Positions 9,412 to 20,770 are shown, numbered from the stretch's first letter. The stretch is DNA of 64,000 nt from Aselliscus stoliczkanus (GCA_033961575.1 CM066737.1:65182771-65246770), one strand, 5' to 3'. Notes: a model not told the origin generated them from the letters alone. Translations and numbers: made by a program.

Positions 9412-10701
9412 TTGAGTTGTTGGAAAAGTCATGATGCATATTAGCGACAGATGGCACTGGTTCATTTTTTGAAGTACTAGAGTAATTCACATCTATGTTA
9501 TTGCTGTCATTTGACAGCTGACAGTTCTAGCTTCATTCTAAAAAAAAAAAAGAGCGATTTGGTTGAATTTTGGAGATTTTACAACAAATTGAAGATGAAA
9601 GACCAAACTGTGCATTTTGGCCATGGTTTACTGTTTTACTTCCATAAAGGGAAGAATGTGTGTCAAGCTTGTGTAAAGCTGCATAAAGTTTATGGTGACA
9701 ATGTTCTACAAGAACATCGGTGCCAACAATAGTTCACGAAATTTGATGCTGGTGATTTTGATCTCAACTACACTCCTCGGTCAAGGAGGCCCACCGAGGT
9801 TGATGATGACAAAATAAAGGCATTGATCTAGTCAAACCCATGTTAGACAACAAGAAAGATTGCAGAAACATTGAACATCCATCATTCAAGTGTGCACGAC
9901 CACCCGAAGAAGCTGGGGTATGTAAGCCAAACTTGATATTTGGGTTCCACATGAACTCAAAGAAGTTCATTTGACAGCGCATATAAACATCTGCAATATG
10001 CTCATTAAACGTGAGAAAAATGATACTTTTTTGAAGAGTCTGATAACTGGTGATGAGAAGTGGATTGTTTACAACAATGTGGTGTGCAAACAGTCTTGGT
10101 CCCAACATGATGACTCTCCTCAAACGACATTGAAAGCAGACATTCATCAGAGGAAGTTTATGCTCTCAGTGTGGTAGGATTTTAAAGGTGTCGTGTTTTT
10201 CAAGCTCCTACCAAGGAACCACATAATCAATTCAAATGTGTACTGTCAGCAATTGGATATTTTGAATGAATCCATCATCCAGAAATGTCCAGAGCTTGTT
10301 AATTGAAAAAGAGTTGTGTTCCATCACAACAACGCAAGACCACACACAAGTTTGATCACCCGTCAAAAATTATTGGAGCTTGGATGGGATGTGTTGTTAC
10401 ACCCACCATACTCACCTGACCTTGTGCTGTCAGACTTCCACTTATTTCACTCTCTTTAAAACTCCTTGCGTGGTATAATGTTCAATTCAGATGAGGCTGT
10501 AAATCAGCACCTTGTTCAGTGTTTTTCGCAAATAAAGACTGGTCCTTCTATGAACAAGGAATTATGAAGCTCATTGTAAGATAGCAAAAGGTTATCGAAC
10601 AAAATGGGCAATATATCCTTGATTGATCTTTGTTCTTTATATAAATAAATGACCTTTGGAAAACATAGACAAAATATATAATGACTCTTCCAACAACCCA
10701 A
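9412..10701 (+). mobile_element. Complete but inactive mariner (1.29 kb)
   Basis: Ends 'ttgagttgttggaaaagtca' and the complement of 'tgactcttccaacaaccca' form inverted repeats. TA duplications lie outside at 9410-9411 and 10702-10703. The length of 1290 bp is usual for mariner. The interior carries one transposase in broken frames. It is inserted in an unrelated mariner remnant and shares its ends with the 81-bp element at 5758. Confidence 0.93.
9590..10625 (+). pseudogene. Mariner transposase, disrupted
   Basis: The DNA-binding part shows 'KVYGDNVLQEHRCQQ', a stop at 9730-9732 where Trp is expected, then 'FTKFDAGDFDLN', 'RPTEVDDDKIKALI' and a second stop. The catalytic part shows 'LITGDEKWIVYNN' (first Asp, near 10052), 'HHNNARPH' (second catalytic position reads Asn instead of Asp, near 10330) and 'PPYSPDLVLSD' (third Asp, near 10430). 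Spacing fits the DD34D class. Several stops, frameshifts and the Asp-to-Asn change make it inactive. A cut-and-paste transposase of this kind would act on the flanking inverted repeats. Confidence 0.9.
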
Positions 10702-10703
10702 TA

Positions 10704-10985
10704 AATAACTATATTGGAACACCCTCCCTACTCACCTCATCTGGACCCCAATGACTTGTTTCTTTACCCAAAGATAAAGGAAATATTGAAGACATTTTGA
10801 TGACATTCATGACGTTAAGGATAATACAATTACAGCTCTGATGGCCATTCCAGAAAAAGAGTTCCAAAATTGCTTTGAATGTGGACTAGACATTAGCATT
10901 GGTGCATAGCTTCCCAAGGGAAATACTTCAAAGGTGACCATAATGATATTCAGCTATGAAGTATGTAGCCCTTTTTATAGGATGA
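10704..10985 (+). pseudogene. Older mariner transposase, 3' part of split remnant
   Basis: Continues the frame interrupted at 9411. It shows 'PPYSPHLDPNDLFLYPKIKEI', less its last residue, i.e. the third catalytic Asp block, then 'HFDDIHDVKDN', 'ALMAIPEKEFQNCFE'. These are C-terminal blocks of Mos1-type mariner transposases and are clearly different from the inserted element's own C-terminus. The 3' inverted repeat is not recognised. Confidence 0.82.
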
Positions 10986-10997
10986 GTTCGTGAACTT

Positions 10998-11490
10998 AAT
11001 TGTCTGTGTGTGTGTTTATTTAATTATAGTTGACATTCAATATTATTCTGCTTCAGCTTTAGGTGTACAGTGCAGTGGTCATGCATCTACACAGTCTATG
11101 AAGTGATCCCCCTGATGAATCCAGTACCCATCTTGCACCTTATATAGTTTTACAATATTATTGATTATATTTCCATACTGTGTTTCACATCCCCATGACT
11201 ATTTTGTTACTACAAATTTGTGTTTTCTAATCTTTTTACCCTCTTCCCCATCTTCCAACCTCCCTCCCATCCAGCAACCATCAATTTTTTCTCTGTATTT
11301 CTGAGTCTATTTGCTTTTTGTTGTTTTTTTTTTTTTGAGGGCAGTATGACTGGCCCCCACATGTGGGATCCGAACCAGGGCCGCTGGCTTCCCAAGCCAG
11401 CGCTTAACCACTGTGCCACTCGGCCGGCCCATCTATTTGTTTTTTTTATTTGCTCATTTTTGAGTTCTTTGGATTCCACATATAAGTGAG
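10998..11490 (-). mobile_element. L1 3' UTR fragment
   Basis: The order 'ttatagttgacattcaatat', 'tttaggtgtac', 'gtgatccccctgatgaat', 'ttattgattatatttccata', 'ccccatgac' and 'ccacatataagtgagatca' matches the L1 3' UTR antisense also seen at 6355 and 50837. A short SINE interrupts it at 11324-11430. Confidence 0.85.
11324..11430 (-). mobile_element. Short tRNA-derived SINE
   Basis: T-run followed by 'gagggcagtatgactggccc', the B-box complement 'ggatccgaacc', and end 'actcggccggccc'. Inserted in an L1 3' UTR. 'tctatttg' occurs on both sides, a likely but imperfect duplication. Confidence 0.95.
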
Positions 11491-11494
11491 ATCA

Positions 11495-11840
11495 AGGAAT
11501 GAAATTTTGACACATGTTACAACATGGATAAATCTTCAAGAAAATATGCTAAGTGAAATAAACCAAACACAAGAGGAAAAATATATAATTCTATTTATAT
11601 AAACTGTCTAGAATAATCAACTCATAAAGGCACAAAGTGGAATGGTGGTTGCCATGGGCTAGGGGTTATAGGTACAGATTTTCAGTTTGGGGAATATGAA
11701 AATGTTTTGGTGATGGATGGTGGTGATGTTAGCACAATAAGGAGAATGCACTAATGCCATTCTGTATACTTAAGAATGGTTGAAATGATAATTTTTTGTT
11801 ATGTATATTTTAACACAATGGAAGAAACTAAAAAACCTTT
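11495..11840 (+). repeat. Older L1 (L1M-type) 3' end
   Basis: Phrases 'acaacatggataaatcttca', 'tgctaagtgaaataa', 'gaatggtggttgccatggg', 'acttaagaatggttgaaatg' and 'gtatattttaacacaatgg' follow the order of L1M-type 3' ends, in the sense orientation. Confidence 0.8.
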
Positions 11841-12094
11841 ACTGTGACTACAAGTATGGGAAATGGATTTGAAGAGAGCAAAAGAGGATATTAAGAAACT
11901 AGTAATAAGTCTGCTTACTGTAGCCTCATGAATTTGTAATGGGAGTACTACAATGCCTATTCTATTAGAAAATTTGCCAAAAATTGGTATCTTGCACCAA
12001 TAGAAACATTAGATCTGGCAGAGAAGAAGTGGATCAAGGGAATTAATTTTATTGCAAAGTGCATAAAAGCTCACAAGAGAATGTAGATAAATGA
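11841..12094. other. Unannotated
   Basis: No recognised repeat and no meaningful open frame. Confidence 0.4.
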
Positions 12095-12235
12095 CTCTTT
12101 TAAAAAACTTATTAAATTTATTGTAGTGACATTAGTTAATAAAATTATATAGATTTCAAGTGTGTATTTCTGTAATACATCATCTATATATTGCATTGTG
12201 TGTCCACCACCCAGAGTCAGTTCTCCAATGACCAT
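12095..12235 (-). repeat. L1 3' end fragment
   Basis: The complement of the tail TTTACTAAC..GTCAC..AATAAATTTAAT is seen as 'ttattaaatttattgtagtg', then 'acatcatctatatattgcat' and 'ccaccacccagagtc'. Confidence 0.8.
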
Positions 12236-12502
12236 TTTAAGAGGAATAAAATTGGATTTGTAACTGGAAGCATGGACCCCAAAGAATAAATATCTGTGTA
12301 TCCAAAGAGAAAGAGGAATATTTTAATGATGAAGGAGCAGAAATCAGGGAAATTTTGCCTCACAAAGGGACACCTACCCTTGTGACATGTATTAGGCATG
12401 TTTAGTTCAATGTGTAGTACTTTCATTCGACATTTTGTAAGGAAGGCAGAGAGAAAAGAGGACTAATCACATGCTTTTTAACAATCTAGGAAGTAGCATT
12501 TT

Positions 12503-12651
12503 TTAAAAATTTTTTTTTAGCTGAGGCATCCTGCCACCTGTTGGCAGCTCAACGGCAACTCAGCTCGGGCTGGCCTTGAACTGCTGTTGCTCAGAGCTCA
12601 GCTTGCACTCTTGAGCGAGCTCTTAACCAACTGAGCCATTCAGCCAACCCT
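12503..12651 (-). mobile_element. Composite SINE, one-unit truncated form
   Basis: The head complement 'tggctcagttggttaaga'-like (here ctcttaaccaactgagcca) and the first body segment end in a T-rich tail. The exact target-site duplication ggaagtagcatttt lies at 12489-12502 and 12652-12665. It stops after the first tRNA-like unit plus 'ctgagctgcc' segment, like 15796. Confidence 0.93.
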
Positions 12652-12665
12652 GGAAGTAGCATTTT

Positions 12666-13838
12666 GATTCTATTTCCTTGTCCTGATATCTTTACTGGCT
12701 AAAGGAGTTCTTTATACATCACAACAGCTAGAAGTGTTCTTCAGTACCTAATAGCCCCACATTCATTTAATAAGAACAATTGTAAATGTGAACTTCTGTG
12801 AATACTTATATACAACACTCTATGCAGAAAGGAGGATGTGCAGCACATTCTGATTTAGGAATCTCTGTGGTGATAGCCCTTACTAATGTAAGTAGGAAGT
12901 GTCTGGCTCAGGTCTGCTTGAAATCCTTTTCTGTGTCCTGAATGTTGCTAGTCCCATGTAGCTTTGCTTGCATTGATATTTTCCACATTTCACTACATAG
13001 ACAACCCTTAATATTAAGTCTTGGTCTCACTTTATGAAATTTATTGGAGGGTATTCTTAAGGATTTAGTCTTTATTTGTGAAATCTGAGAATGAGTATGG
13101 AATACTACAGCTCCTTGTAACCCAACCCTGTCTCTGCTCTCTCTATAGGGATCAGCTTTATACAGCTCTGACACATGCATTCTCTCTTTATGCTGTAAAG
13201 ATAGCAACAGTTTTAACCACCCTATCCTTTTATGAAAAAAGTATTATTCTACTAGAAGTTTTAATTGATATGCAACATCTTCCACCCCATAAAAAAGCAC
13301 ACTGAGGCCATGCACACACATTTGCACACTACCATGGCACTTTCTATTTAATGCCATTCTCTAGGCATAGAAGCTATGTATCCTAACATTTCATAACTTT
13401 ATGGCCAGGGACATGGGGTTTGGACTTTTCTGATATAATTATAATGCTAGGGAATATGTAGCTATGTTGTTTTTGAGTTTTAGTTTAATTATTTAAACAC
13501 AGGAGAAAAAAATAGAGACCATTTTTTCTTAGGTAATAGGGTTGGGGAGAGCCACCATCCCAAACTGGTAAACATTCCGCAGCTGGTTAGCTCAAATTCT
13601 AATAGTTAAACATATGAAAGGGTGTGTGCATAGAAAAACAAAATATCTAAGTCAAAGTAAATAGTATTCAGTTCCTTTGGATGTCAGAGACTGGCCAAAT
13701 ATGGGTGGCTTTTAGTAGAGATAATTCAACTCAAGAAGTACATTTGCATTGAAGCCCCTAAGAGCCATGGAATGAAGTTCATCTGGAAAGATTAGTAATC
13801 ACGAAAATCTAAGGACAATGCAAAGCAAAATTCAGAAG
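12666..13838. other. Unannotated AT-rich stretch
   Basis: No repeat family is recognised with confidence. Frames of 75-99 codons at 12908-13305 have no motif, initiation context or family resemblance, and overlap each other on opposite strands. Confidence 0.4.
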
Positions 13839-13839
13839 G

Positions 13840-14060
13840 CTGACTGCTGGTGTTTGAATCTGTTTTAGCAATAATTAATTGTGTGTTCTTTGCCAAATCA
13901 GTTCTCTCTATGCCTGTATTTCTTCATCTGTGAAAGAGGGAAAAACGTAGTATCTACTTCATTATGCTATTTTGAGGACATGTGATATATTAATACATAT
14001 ATGGTACTTATAGAAGTACAGGGCCCTCAGAAGCCAATAAATACTATAAGTTAGCATTCA
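13840..14060 (+). repeat. MIR element
   Basis: The order 'gtgttctttgccaaatcagt', 'tgcctgtatttcttcatctg', 'gtatctacttcattatgcta' and 'aataaatac' matches the MIR core and 3' half with heavy divergence. Confidence 0.65.
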
Positions 14061-14221
14061 TATTATTATAATCATCCACATCAGCATCATGAGTGTCTAC
14101 AAAACCAATGTTAAGAAGTGTTCTGTATTACCAAAAGATAATGTATATTATAAATTAACACTAAGTAAAATAATACGAGATCAGCACAAAGACAGGTCAA
14201 TGAAATAGTATAAAAAGCAGA

Positions 14222-15350
14222 CACTGCTGGGGGTATATATAATACGTTGGTACAGCCACTATGGAAAACTGTATGCGGTTCTTCAAAAATTAAGAATAAA
14301 ATTACCAGGCCTGCCGAGTGGCGCATTGGTTAAGCGCTGGTTTTGGGATGCCAGCGGCCCCGGTTCGGATCCCACATGAGGGCCAGTGACACTGCCCTCT
14401 ACAGCTAACAACAGCTCCACATGGAGCTGGGCTGTGCGAGCCCCGGTGATGGTGTGGGCTGCAGCCCCTGCTGCAGTGGGCTGCCATAGGCTACAGTGAG
14501 TGGCCCGCAGCCAGCGCGAGTGGCTGGCAGCCAAGCGTGAGCTGCCAATAGCCGCAGTGAGCGACATCCAGAGGCCAGCGACCGATCTGCCTCATCCAGA
14601 AAGAGCGCAATGACGATACCAACAGTGAAGCAACATCCTCCGCAACTAAACTGAAGAACAAAAAGACAGCAACTTGTCTGTTCCCCTTCCCCGATTCCCC
14701 AATGCTGTTCCCCTCCGCCAATTCCCCAATAAAATCTTTAACAACAAAAAAAAAAGAATAAAATTACCATATGACGCAGCAATCCCTCTGCTGGGTATCT
14801 ACCAAAAAAATCAGAAAACATTTGTTGATAAAAATATATGTTCCCCTATGTTCATTACAGCATTATTCCCAGTGGCCAAGGCATAGAAACAACCAAAGTG
14901 TCTTTCGATAGATGATTGGATAAAGAAGATGTGGTATATATAGGCAATAGAACACTAGTCAGCTATAAGAAAAGATAAAATACTGCCATTTGCAACAACA
15001 TGAATGGACCTTGGGATTATCATGCTAGGTGGAATAAGTCAGACAGAAAAGTTGAGAACCATGACTTCATTCATATGTGGGATATAAAACTGAATGCAAC
15101 AAAGGAATAAGACAAAGAGACAAAAACTCATTGAAACAGAAAACAGTTTAGTGGTTACCAGAGGATAAACCGGGGAGGTGGTAGCAGAGGGTAAAAGGGG
15201 TCAAATACATGGTGACAAAAGGAGAACTGACTCTGGGTCGTGAACACACAATGTGATATATAGATGACATATTATAATAATGTATATTTGAGACCTATAC
15301 AATTTTACTAACAAATGTCATCCCAATAAATTTAATAAAAAATAAAAAAA
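14222..15350 (+). mobile_element. L1 3' part (ORF2 C-terminus and 3' UTR), split by a SINE
   Basis: Bases 14222-14307 and 14770-14960 encode in broken frames the end of ORF2 ('YDAAIPLLGIYQK', 'MFITALFPVAKA', then a stop where Trp is usual). The 3' UTR (caaaaactcattgaaacag, tagtggttaccagagg, tcaaatacatggtgac) ends at 'aataaatttaataaaa'. The SINE at 14308-14753 interrupts it with an exact duplication. The RT and upstream parts are absent, the usual 5' truncation. Confidence 0.9.
14308..14753 (+). mobile_element. Long tRNA-derived SINE with perfect TSD
   Basis: Complete long form: head, GC-rich body, C-rich duplicated tail, AATAAAATCTTTA. The 16-bp target-site duplication aagaataaaattacca lies at 14292-14307 and 14754-14769. 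The nick context 'aaaatt|aagaata' fits L1 endonuclease. It is nearly identical to the copies at 26237 and 30888. Confidence 0.97.
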
Positions 15351-15359
15351 GAAAGCCTA

Positions 15360-15785
15360 GATATTTTAGTATTTGATAATTGGAGCATCTCATATCAGTG
15401 AGTAAAGAATGATTTAGTCAATTGATGGGGCTTGCAAACTGATTAAGTATATGTAAACAAAAACAAATTTAGGTCTCTACTTCACAAAATGTATGAAACT
15501 AAATAGCAGATGACTTAAAGTGCTAAATATAATTAATGAAGACAAAAAGCCTACCACCAGATATATGTGCAAATGTATTTGTCTCAGAGTGGAGAAGGTA
15601 TTTTTCTACTCCAAATTCGGGTATGCCCAAGACCACCCTTACTTCTGCTATCAACTTTACAACTATAATACTGAGGTTCCCCAAGACTACCTTCACATTC
15701 AAAATTTGCTAGAAGGATTCATAGAACTTGTAAAAGCTCTTATAATAGTGGTTATAGTTTATTTCCGTAAAAAGTTACTGATTAG
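15360..15785. other. Unannotated
   Basis: A 99-codon frame at 15520-15819 runs into the adjacent SINE and has no recognisable domain. Bases 15600-15790 (ggtatgcccaagaccacc..agaaggattcatagaact) resemble an old interspersed repeat, and a similar phrase follows at 15960-16200, so the SINE at 15796 may have landed inside one repeat. The family is not assigned. Confidence 0.35.
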
Positions 15786-15795
15786 ATCAGCAGTA

Positions 15796-15954
15796 GGGCC
15801 AGCAGAGTGGCTCAGTTAGTTAAGAACTCGCTCAAGAGTGCGAGCTGAGCTCTGAGCAACAGCAGTTCGATGCCCAGCCCGAGATGAGCTGCTGCTGAGC
15901 TGCCAACAGGTGGTAGGATGGCTCAGCTAAAAAAAGAAAAGAAAAAAGAAAAAA
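15796..15954 (+). mobile_element. Composite SINE, one-unit truncated form
   Basis: Head 'gggccagcagagtggctcag' with 'ttaagaactcgctcaagag', ending at 'ggatggctcagctaaaaa'. The target-site duplication atcagcagta lies at 15786-15795 and 15955-15964. It terminates at the start of the second tRNA unit, just as at 12503, so this is a defined short variant. Confidence 0.95.
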
Positions 15955-15964
15955 ATCAGCAGTA

Positions 15965-16555
15965 AGAAAAGCCACATAGGGCAGGGTCCAAGAGAGTTCC
16001 AGACATTAGATTCTCATTGTCATCTCCCAGTGAGCCCTGTGAACATTGTCTCCAAGCAATGAGGTGAAACAGTATGTATGGAGAATTGCCAATCAGGGAA
16101 GCTCACTCAAGCCTTGGTGTTCAGAAATTTTTCTGGGGCCCCAGTCACATAGACATATTTGACTGCCTTCATGGATGACCTTAGTCTTCTGACCCTCCAG
16201 AGGTTGAGTTGATACCACATGGCATGAGCACCCTCACGCACACACATCATAAATCACATTATTAGCATAGATTATGTGGTGTGGCCCTGGGCTATCACAT
16301 AAGCAAAAACACCCTTATCAGGCAGAACATTGGAAGGTTTTAGAGGGTAACTCCCAGGAGCAAAGATCAAACCTCTTTGTGCAAACCTTTCTTTGTGCTA
16401 GGTTAATCTTTCATGGCTCATCTATGTGAAAGAGAACAAAGCATCTTGAGTAATAGCTTTGGCTACACAGAAATTTAAAAGTTTTGTATATTTAATAAGT
16501 ACATAAAATAAAAATAAATACAAATTAAACAAATTGAAAAATATATAGTCATGCA
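15965..16555. other. Unannotated; possible old repeat
   Basis: Phrases such as 'cagggtccaagagagttcca' and 'tctcccagtgagccctgtga' look repeat-derived, but the family is not identified. No gene is seen. Confidence 0.3.
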
Positions 16556-16665
16556 CCACAAAATGACATTTTGGTCAATGATGAACCATATATACAATGG
16601 TGGTTCCATAAGATTATAATGCAGCTGAATTTCCTGAAGAAGTGGAAAGGTTTGTGGTTCAGGAG
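16556..16665. repeat. Ancient DNA-transposon end fragment
   Basis: 'agtcatgcaccacaaaatga', 'ttttggtcaatgatgaacca' and 'ggtggttccataagattata' match a repeat end common in placental genomes. I cannot name the family with certainty. Confidence 0.45.
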
Positions 16666-16837
16666 GATTTCATTCTAAGACACGAGCAATGTCTGTGGAA
16701 CTTGGCAGTAGAGTCCCTATCAGTCACAGCACCTCAACTTTGAGTGCACAGATTACATTCCAATCAGTCAGTCTCTTGTTTCAGCACAGAGGAACCTGTC
16801 CCCCTACTTTGGCTACTACAGTCCTCCCAGATCTAGC

Positions 16838-17128
16838 TTAATGGTCTTCATAGTATATTGCTTTAAATTTGTTGTTGAGGACCAAAGATCCTGTGCAAGG
16901 ACACAGGTCCACAGGAGCTACCTTAGTGAGTATTAACTGCCACTGCCACTTTCGTAAAAGCTCTCTGTGGTAGTGTGGAGCCAACCTATCCCTGTACTTT
17001 GGAAATATTTTTAGGTTATAATGATGTAAAGCATAAATAAGTTTCATTTCTTCCACCAGTTCAATGCCAGAGAGAGCCCTTTGTGCCAGATATGGTGCAT
17101 GGAACCAAAAACAAATTTCCCCAGTCAA
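16838..17128 (-). pseudogene. Unrecognised 96-codon open frame, possible pseudogene piece
   Basis: This minus-strand frame is not low-complexity and does not overlap a repeat I can name. Its middle segment, 'KYRDRLAPHYHRELLRKWQ', looks protein-like. I do not recognise a family. There is no sign of splice-site-bounded exon structure, and the codons before the first Met are closed by stops. It could be a fragment of a processed pseudogene, the interior of an old repeat, or chance. Similarity search is the only way to decide. Confidence 0.2.
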
Positions 17129-17456
17129 AATATTGAGTCTTCAGTTCTACACCCTCTCTATGCTAAACACCTTCTTTTTTTATGAATAGCACAAAGTTCT
17201 TTAACTTCACCACTGCTCCAATATGCAGTAGCCAATCAACATTGCCATGACAGTCTCTTATGTTCCTATATCTCTCCATCTTTATTTCTGATTCCTACCG
17301 ATCCACAGGCCACCCCCACTTACTTCTGACAGAATTATTATGGTGATGTACGCCTTACGCAGCCAATTTCTTCTCCATATTTCCAATCAACCTAGCCCAC
17401 ATCTCTGTTAATGGAGCAGCACTGACAACCTCAAAATTTCTGGGTTTTTTTTTTTG
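17129..17456. other. Unannotated
   Basis: Possibly continues whatever source gave the open frame at 16838. No named repeat; a T-rich run at 17444-17470 precedes the SINE. Confidence 0.3.
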
Positions 17457-17571
17457 TAGTTTTTTTTTTTTTTTTTTGAGGGCAGTGTCACTAGCCCTCA
17501 TATGTGGGACCCGAACTGGGGCCACTGGCTTCCCAAACCAGGGCTTAACGACCGTGCCACTTGGCCGGCCC
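17457..17571 (-). mobile_element. Short tRNA-derived SINE
   Basis: Long T-run, 'gagggcagtgtcactagccc', B-box complement 'ggacccgaact', end 'ttggccggcccc'. Confidence 0.95.
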
Positions 17572-18678
17572 CACATGTTACCTTTTTAATAAGAAAGCAT
17601 AATATGAAAAGTTTTAAAGAAAAACAACTATTTAAACCTGGTAACTTTTTGGATTCAACTATTTGATGCCAAGGACAAAAATAATAGCCTATATCTAGTA
17701 AAGTGGCATAAGCTATGGTGTATTGAAAATACAACATTTATCAGTTCATGAACTCAGAAGAAACCCCATTATTTTCATCTCCATGAATAGCAGAAACATG
17801 TTAAAAGCAGTGTCTTGCTTGTAGCTGTCCACTCATTATCTGATAACATAGCAGAGTTTCATTGCTAAACACTTCGATTGCTATGTTTCAGTCTAGACTA
17901 TATTTGCACATGTAAATTTCTTCTCATTTTCATTGTTTTATCAAAATTGGAATTTTACTGAATATACTTTTGTAGGCTACATTTTCACATAATATTTTTA
18001 ATATTTCCCATGACCTGAAATATTTTCAAAATGAATGATTTACAAGACTACATAATACTTACATCACTGGATCTAAATATTTGGGTAGTTTTTTAAATTG
18101 TATCTTGAAACCTAATCTGCCTTTATCTCACCTTTAGATTATAGCTTAGAAAGATACATGTGTATTTTGAGATATGGCAGTAATGGAAGTACAGGGAATG
18201 ATGTCAAAACTGTTTTCCATCAACAGGTACACACTTTATCATGTCGTAAGACATAATAGGCAACCTAGCCCATGGATATCTCTCCAATCAGAGTTCATCT
18301 TGTTTAAGGTCTTCTTTTAAAACATTAATATCTTTAGTTAGGCAAAAATAGCAGGCCACTAATTTTTCACTCTAAATAAATTTAGCATATGATTTTCTCC
18401 AAGACAGGATAGCCTGAATACCTTGTGAACTTGGGTGAGAAAAGTGAGAAAAAAAAGAAAGGAAATGACACAGGGAGGGTGTCAGCAAACTACCTACTTC
18501 ACTCATTTTATTAAGTTTGATTCTGTCTTCAGTCTTCTATACTTATCTTGGTTCTCCTTAGAGTATAGAAGGGCCATGTGATAGGGCCAAAGAGAGGAAG
18601 CAAATAATCTACACCATTGCTCTTGATACTCGTGTGATGAGAGCAGTGAGATACCCTGCAATTTTCATCTTTCCTTTC
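17572..18678. other. Unannotated AT-rich stretch
   Basis: I see no recognised repeat, gene or RNA. Some phrases at 17940-18230 (tttactgaatatacttttgtaggc; catgacctgaaatattttcaaaatg) may be old L1 but are too diverged to call. Confidence 0.35.
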
Positions 18679-19099
18679 TTTTTTTTTTTTTTTAAAGATT
18701 TTTATTGGGGAATTGGGGAAAGGGAACAGACAAGTTGCTGTCCGTTTGTTCTTCAGTCTAGTTGTGGAGGACGTTGCTTCACTGGCCCATGTTGGTATCA
18801 TCATTGTGCTCTTCCCGGATGAGGCAGATCAGTCGCCGGCCTCTGGACAGCCGCTCACGGCAGCTATTGGCAGCTCACACCAGCTGCCAGCCACTCACTG
18901 TAGCCTATGGCAGCCCACTGCAGCAGGGGCTGCAGCCTATACCGTCGCAGGGACTTGTGCAGCCCAGCTCAAGGTCAAGCTGTTGTTCACCATCTTAGCT
19001 GTAGAGGGTGCAGCGTCACTGGCCCTCATATGTGGGATCCGAACTTGGGCTGCTGGCATCCCAAGCCAGTTCTTAACCAACGCGCCACTCCGCCGACCC
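18679..19099 (-). mobile_element. Long tRNA-derived SINE lacking one tail unit
   Basis: Reverse-orientation long SINE. The C-rich tail is present only once (attggggaattggggaaagg), whereas sister copies have two 26-27 bp units. Its body keeps 'gttgttcaccatcttagctg', shared with 2661, so it belongs to the older subfamily. A diverged duplication 'tcatctttcctttctt'/'tcatctttattttctt' flanks it. Confidence 0.92.
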
Positions 19100-19194
19100 T
19101 CATCTTTATTTTCTTAAACCATCGTTATATCCCATGACTGGTTGCTTTTCAACACTAAGAGAGGTGAAATAAGACTAAAAAAATTCATCTTCTA

Positions 19195-19300
19195 GGGCCG
19201 GCCGAGTGGCACGGTGGTTGAGCACTGGCTTCAGAAGCCAGCAGCCCCAGTTCGGGTCCCACATATGAGAGCCAGTGACACTGCCCTCAAAAAAAAAAAA
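19195..19300 (+). mobile_element. Short tRNA-derived SINE
   Basis: 'gggccggccgagtggcacgg' head, 'cactgccctc' end, A-run. Diverged duplication attcatcttcta / aatcgtcttcta. Confidence 0.95.
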
Positions 19301-20770
19301 AATCGTCTTCTATATTCCAGTCCCTCTTTCTCAAAAAAGCAGGATCACATTATAGAAATACTATCCAATAGAGTGATTCTGCAGTCTTCTTTTTGAACTT
19401 TGTGTAAACAATCCTCATTGCTGAAAAATCATTTTTTATGTTTATCTTCACTGTTTTCTTATGAAATACTAGATAGAAATATTGTAAAGCTTAACTATTA
19501 TTGATTCATCTGACATAAAATACAGTTGGACTTCATCTTTTGTCAAAAAAGTCATATCAGCATTCTTGCAAAGCAGTACTGTCAAAAATCATCTTTAGGC
19601 GTTCAGCATAAAGACTACTGTCATAGCTACCATATTGTGCGCATATCTTTTGAATGCACTTCAGAAATAAACTTGCAGCATCGTTTCCTTATGTAAAAGG
19701 TCAAAGAATAACAGTGCTCTTTAGCATGGTTTGACTTTGGAAATAAATCCATTTTGTTTGCCGCTTAGCAACTTGAAATCCTCTAGGTGTTTGTACATTG
19801 ATTTTTTTAATCAATTGCTCAAGAGTCGTTCTAAGTGTGAAAGATGGACTGATATCCAAGTTCAGTACCTGTTTAGATCACTGTTCCTACATGAAACACA
19901 ATCTTTTTTCTTGTCTCTTGAAATCTCAGTAGTCCTCTAGTAGCCCCTATCACATAAAGTCAAAGGACTTCAATATCAAGTTGCATTTATGTACTTTGAG
20001 TCCATATAATTTGATCTCTTGCTTTTACTATTGTCCAATATTAGTAGTTGAATTCAATTTAAATTTGATTATAACTGTGTGCTGCTTCTGCATTTTACTC
20101 AGGTGCTGCAGGGAAAGTTTTTGTAATAATAAATGAACATTTTTTTTGAATGCTTGTTCATTCTTGAAGTACTAACATTAGGTAATCGTTTTCCTCTCTA
20201 ATTCTGGTGCTTCTAGGTAAACATTCTATCTTCATTGCCTCAGGGAATGCAATGGCACAGCCGGAATGGAGAAAGAAAGAAAAGAGGCAATACTCAACTT
20301 TTTAAGATTTAAAATTCTAGACTTTAATAGGACTCGAGACACAGAAGATTAAGATTGCTAATCTACTATTTTGCTGTCCATATCAGAAAAGATTTCTGAG
20401 AATAGGGGAATGAGGTACAAGTCAGAGGGAAAGACACAAGGTGATTCTTGGGGTGGATCTTTGTTCCTTGTTATTCTCCTGACAAATTTGGATCAGGATG
20501 GGAGGTAAATAATCAAAACTTCACATAGATTTGTGGAGTACAAGAGCAGAGAAAATATATGCAACTATTCTCAGTTAAATTTTGAAAAGGCAACAAGACA
20601 CCAATGTTTTGTATGATTTACACTGTATAAGAGGAGTGATGTACATCAGCGCTGTTAATTTGGACCAGTTTTCACAAAATCAAATACATACATGGACATG
20701 TAGCATAATAAAAATGTGTGAGGTGAGCTTGCCTAAGACAATAAAGTGTGGTGACACTGTTCAAGTTAAA
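19301..20770. other. Unannotated AT-rich stretch
   Basis: No repeat recognised with confidence. Bases 19560-20100 include segments that look like unique DNA. No supported coding frame. Confidence 0.35.

Noticed and set aside
12908..13305. Overlapping opposite-strand frames of 99 and 75 codons
   Set aside because: No motif, no repeat-free conservation evidence, and a length expected by chance.
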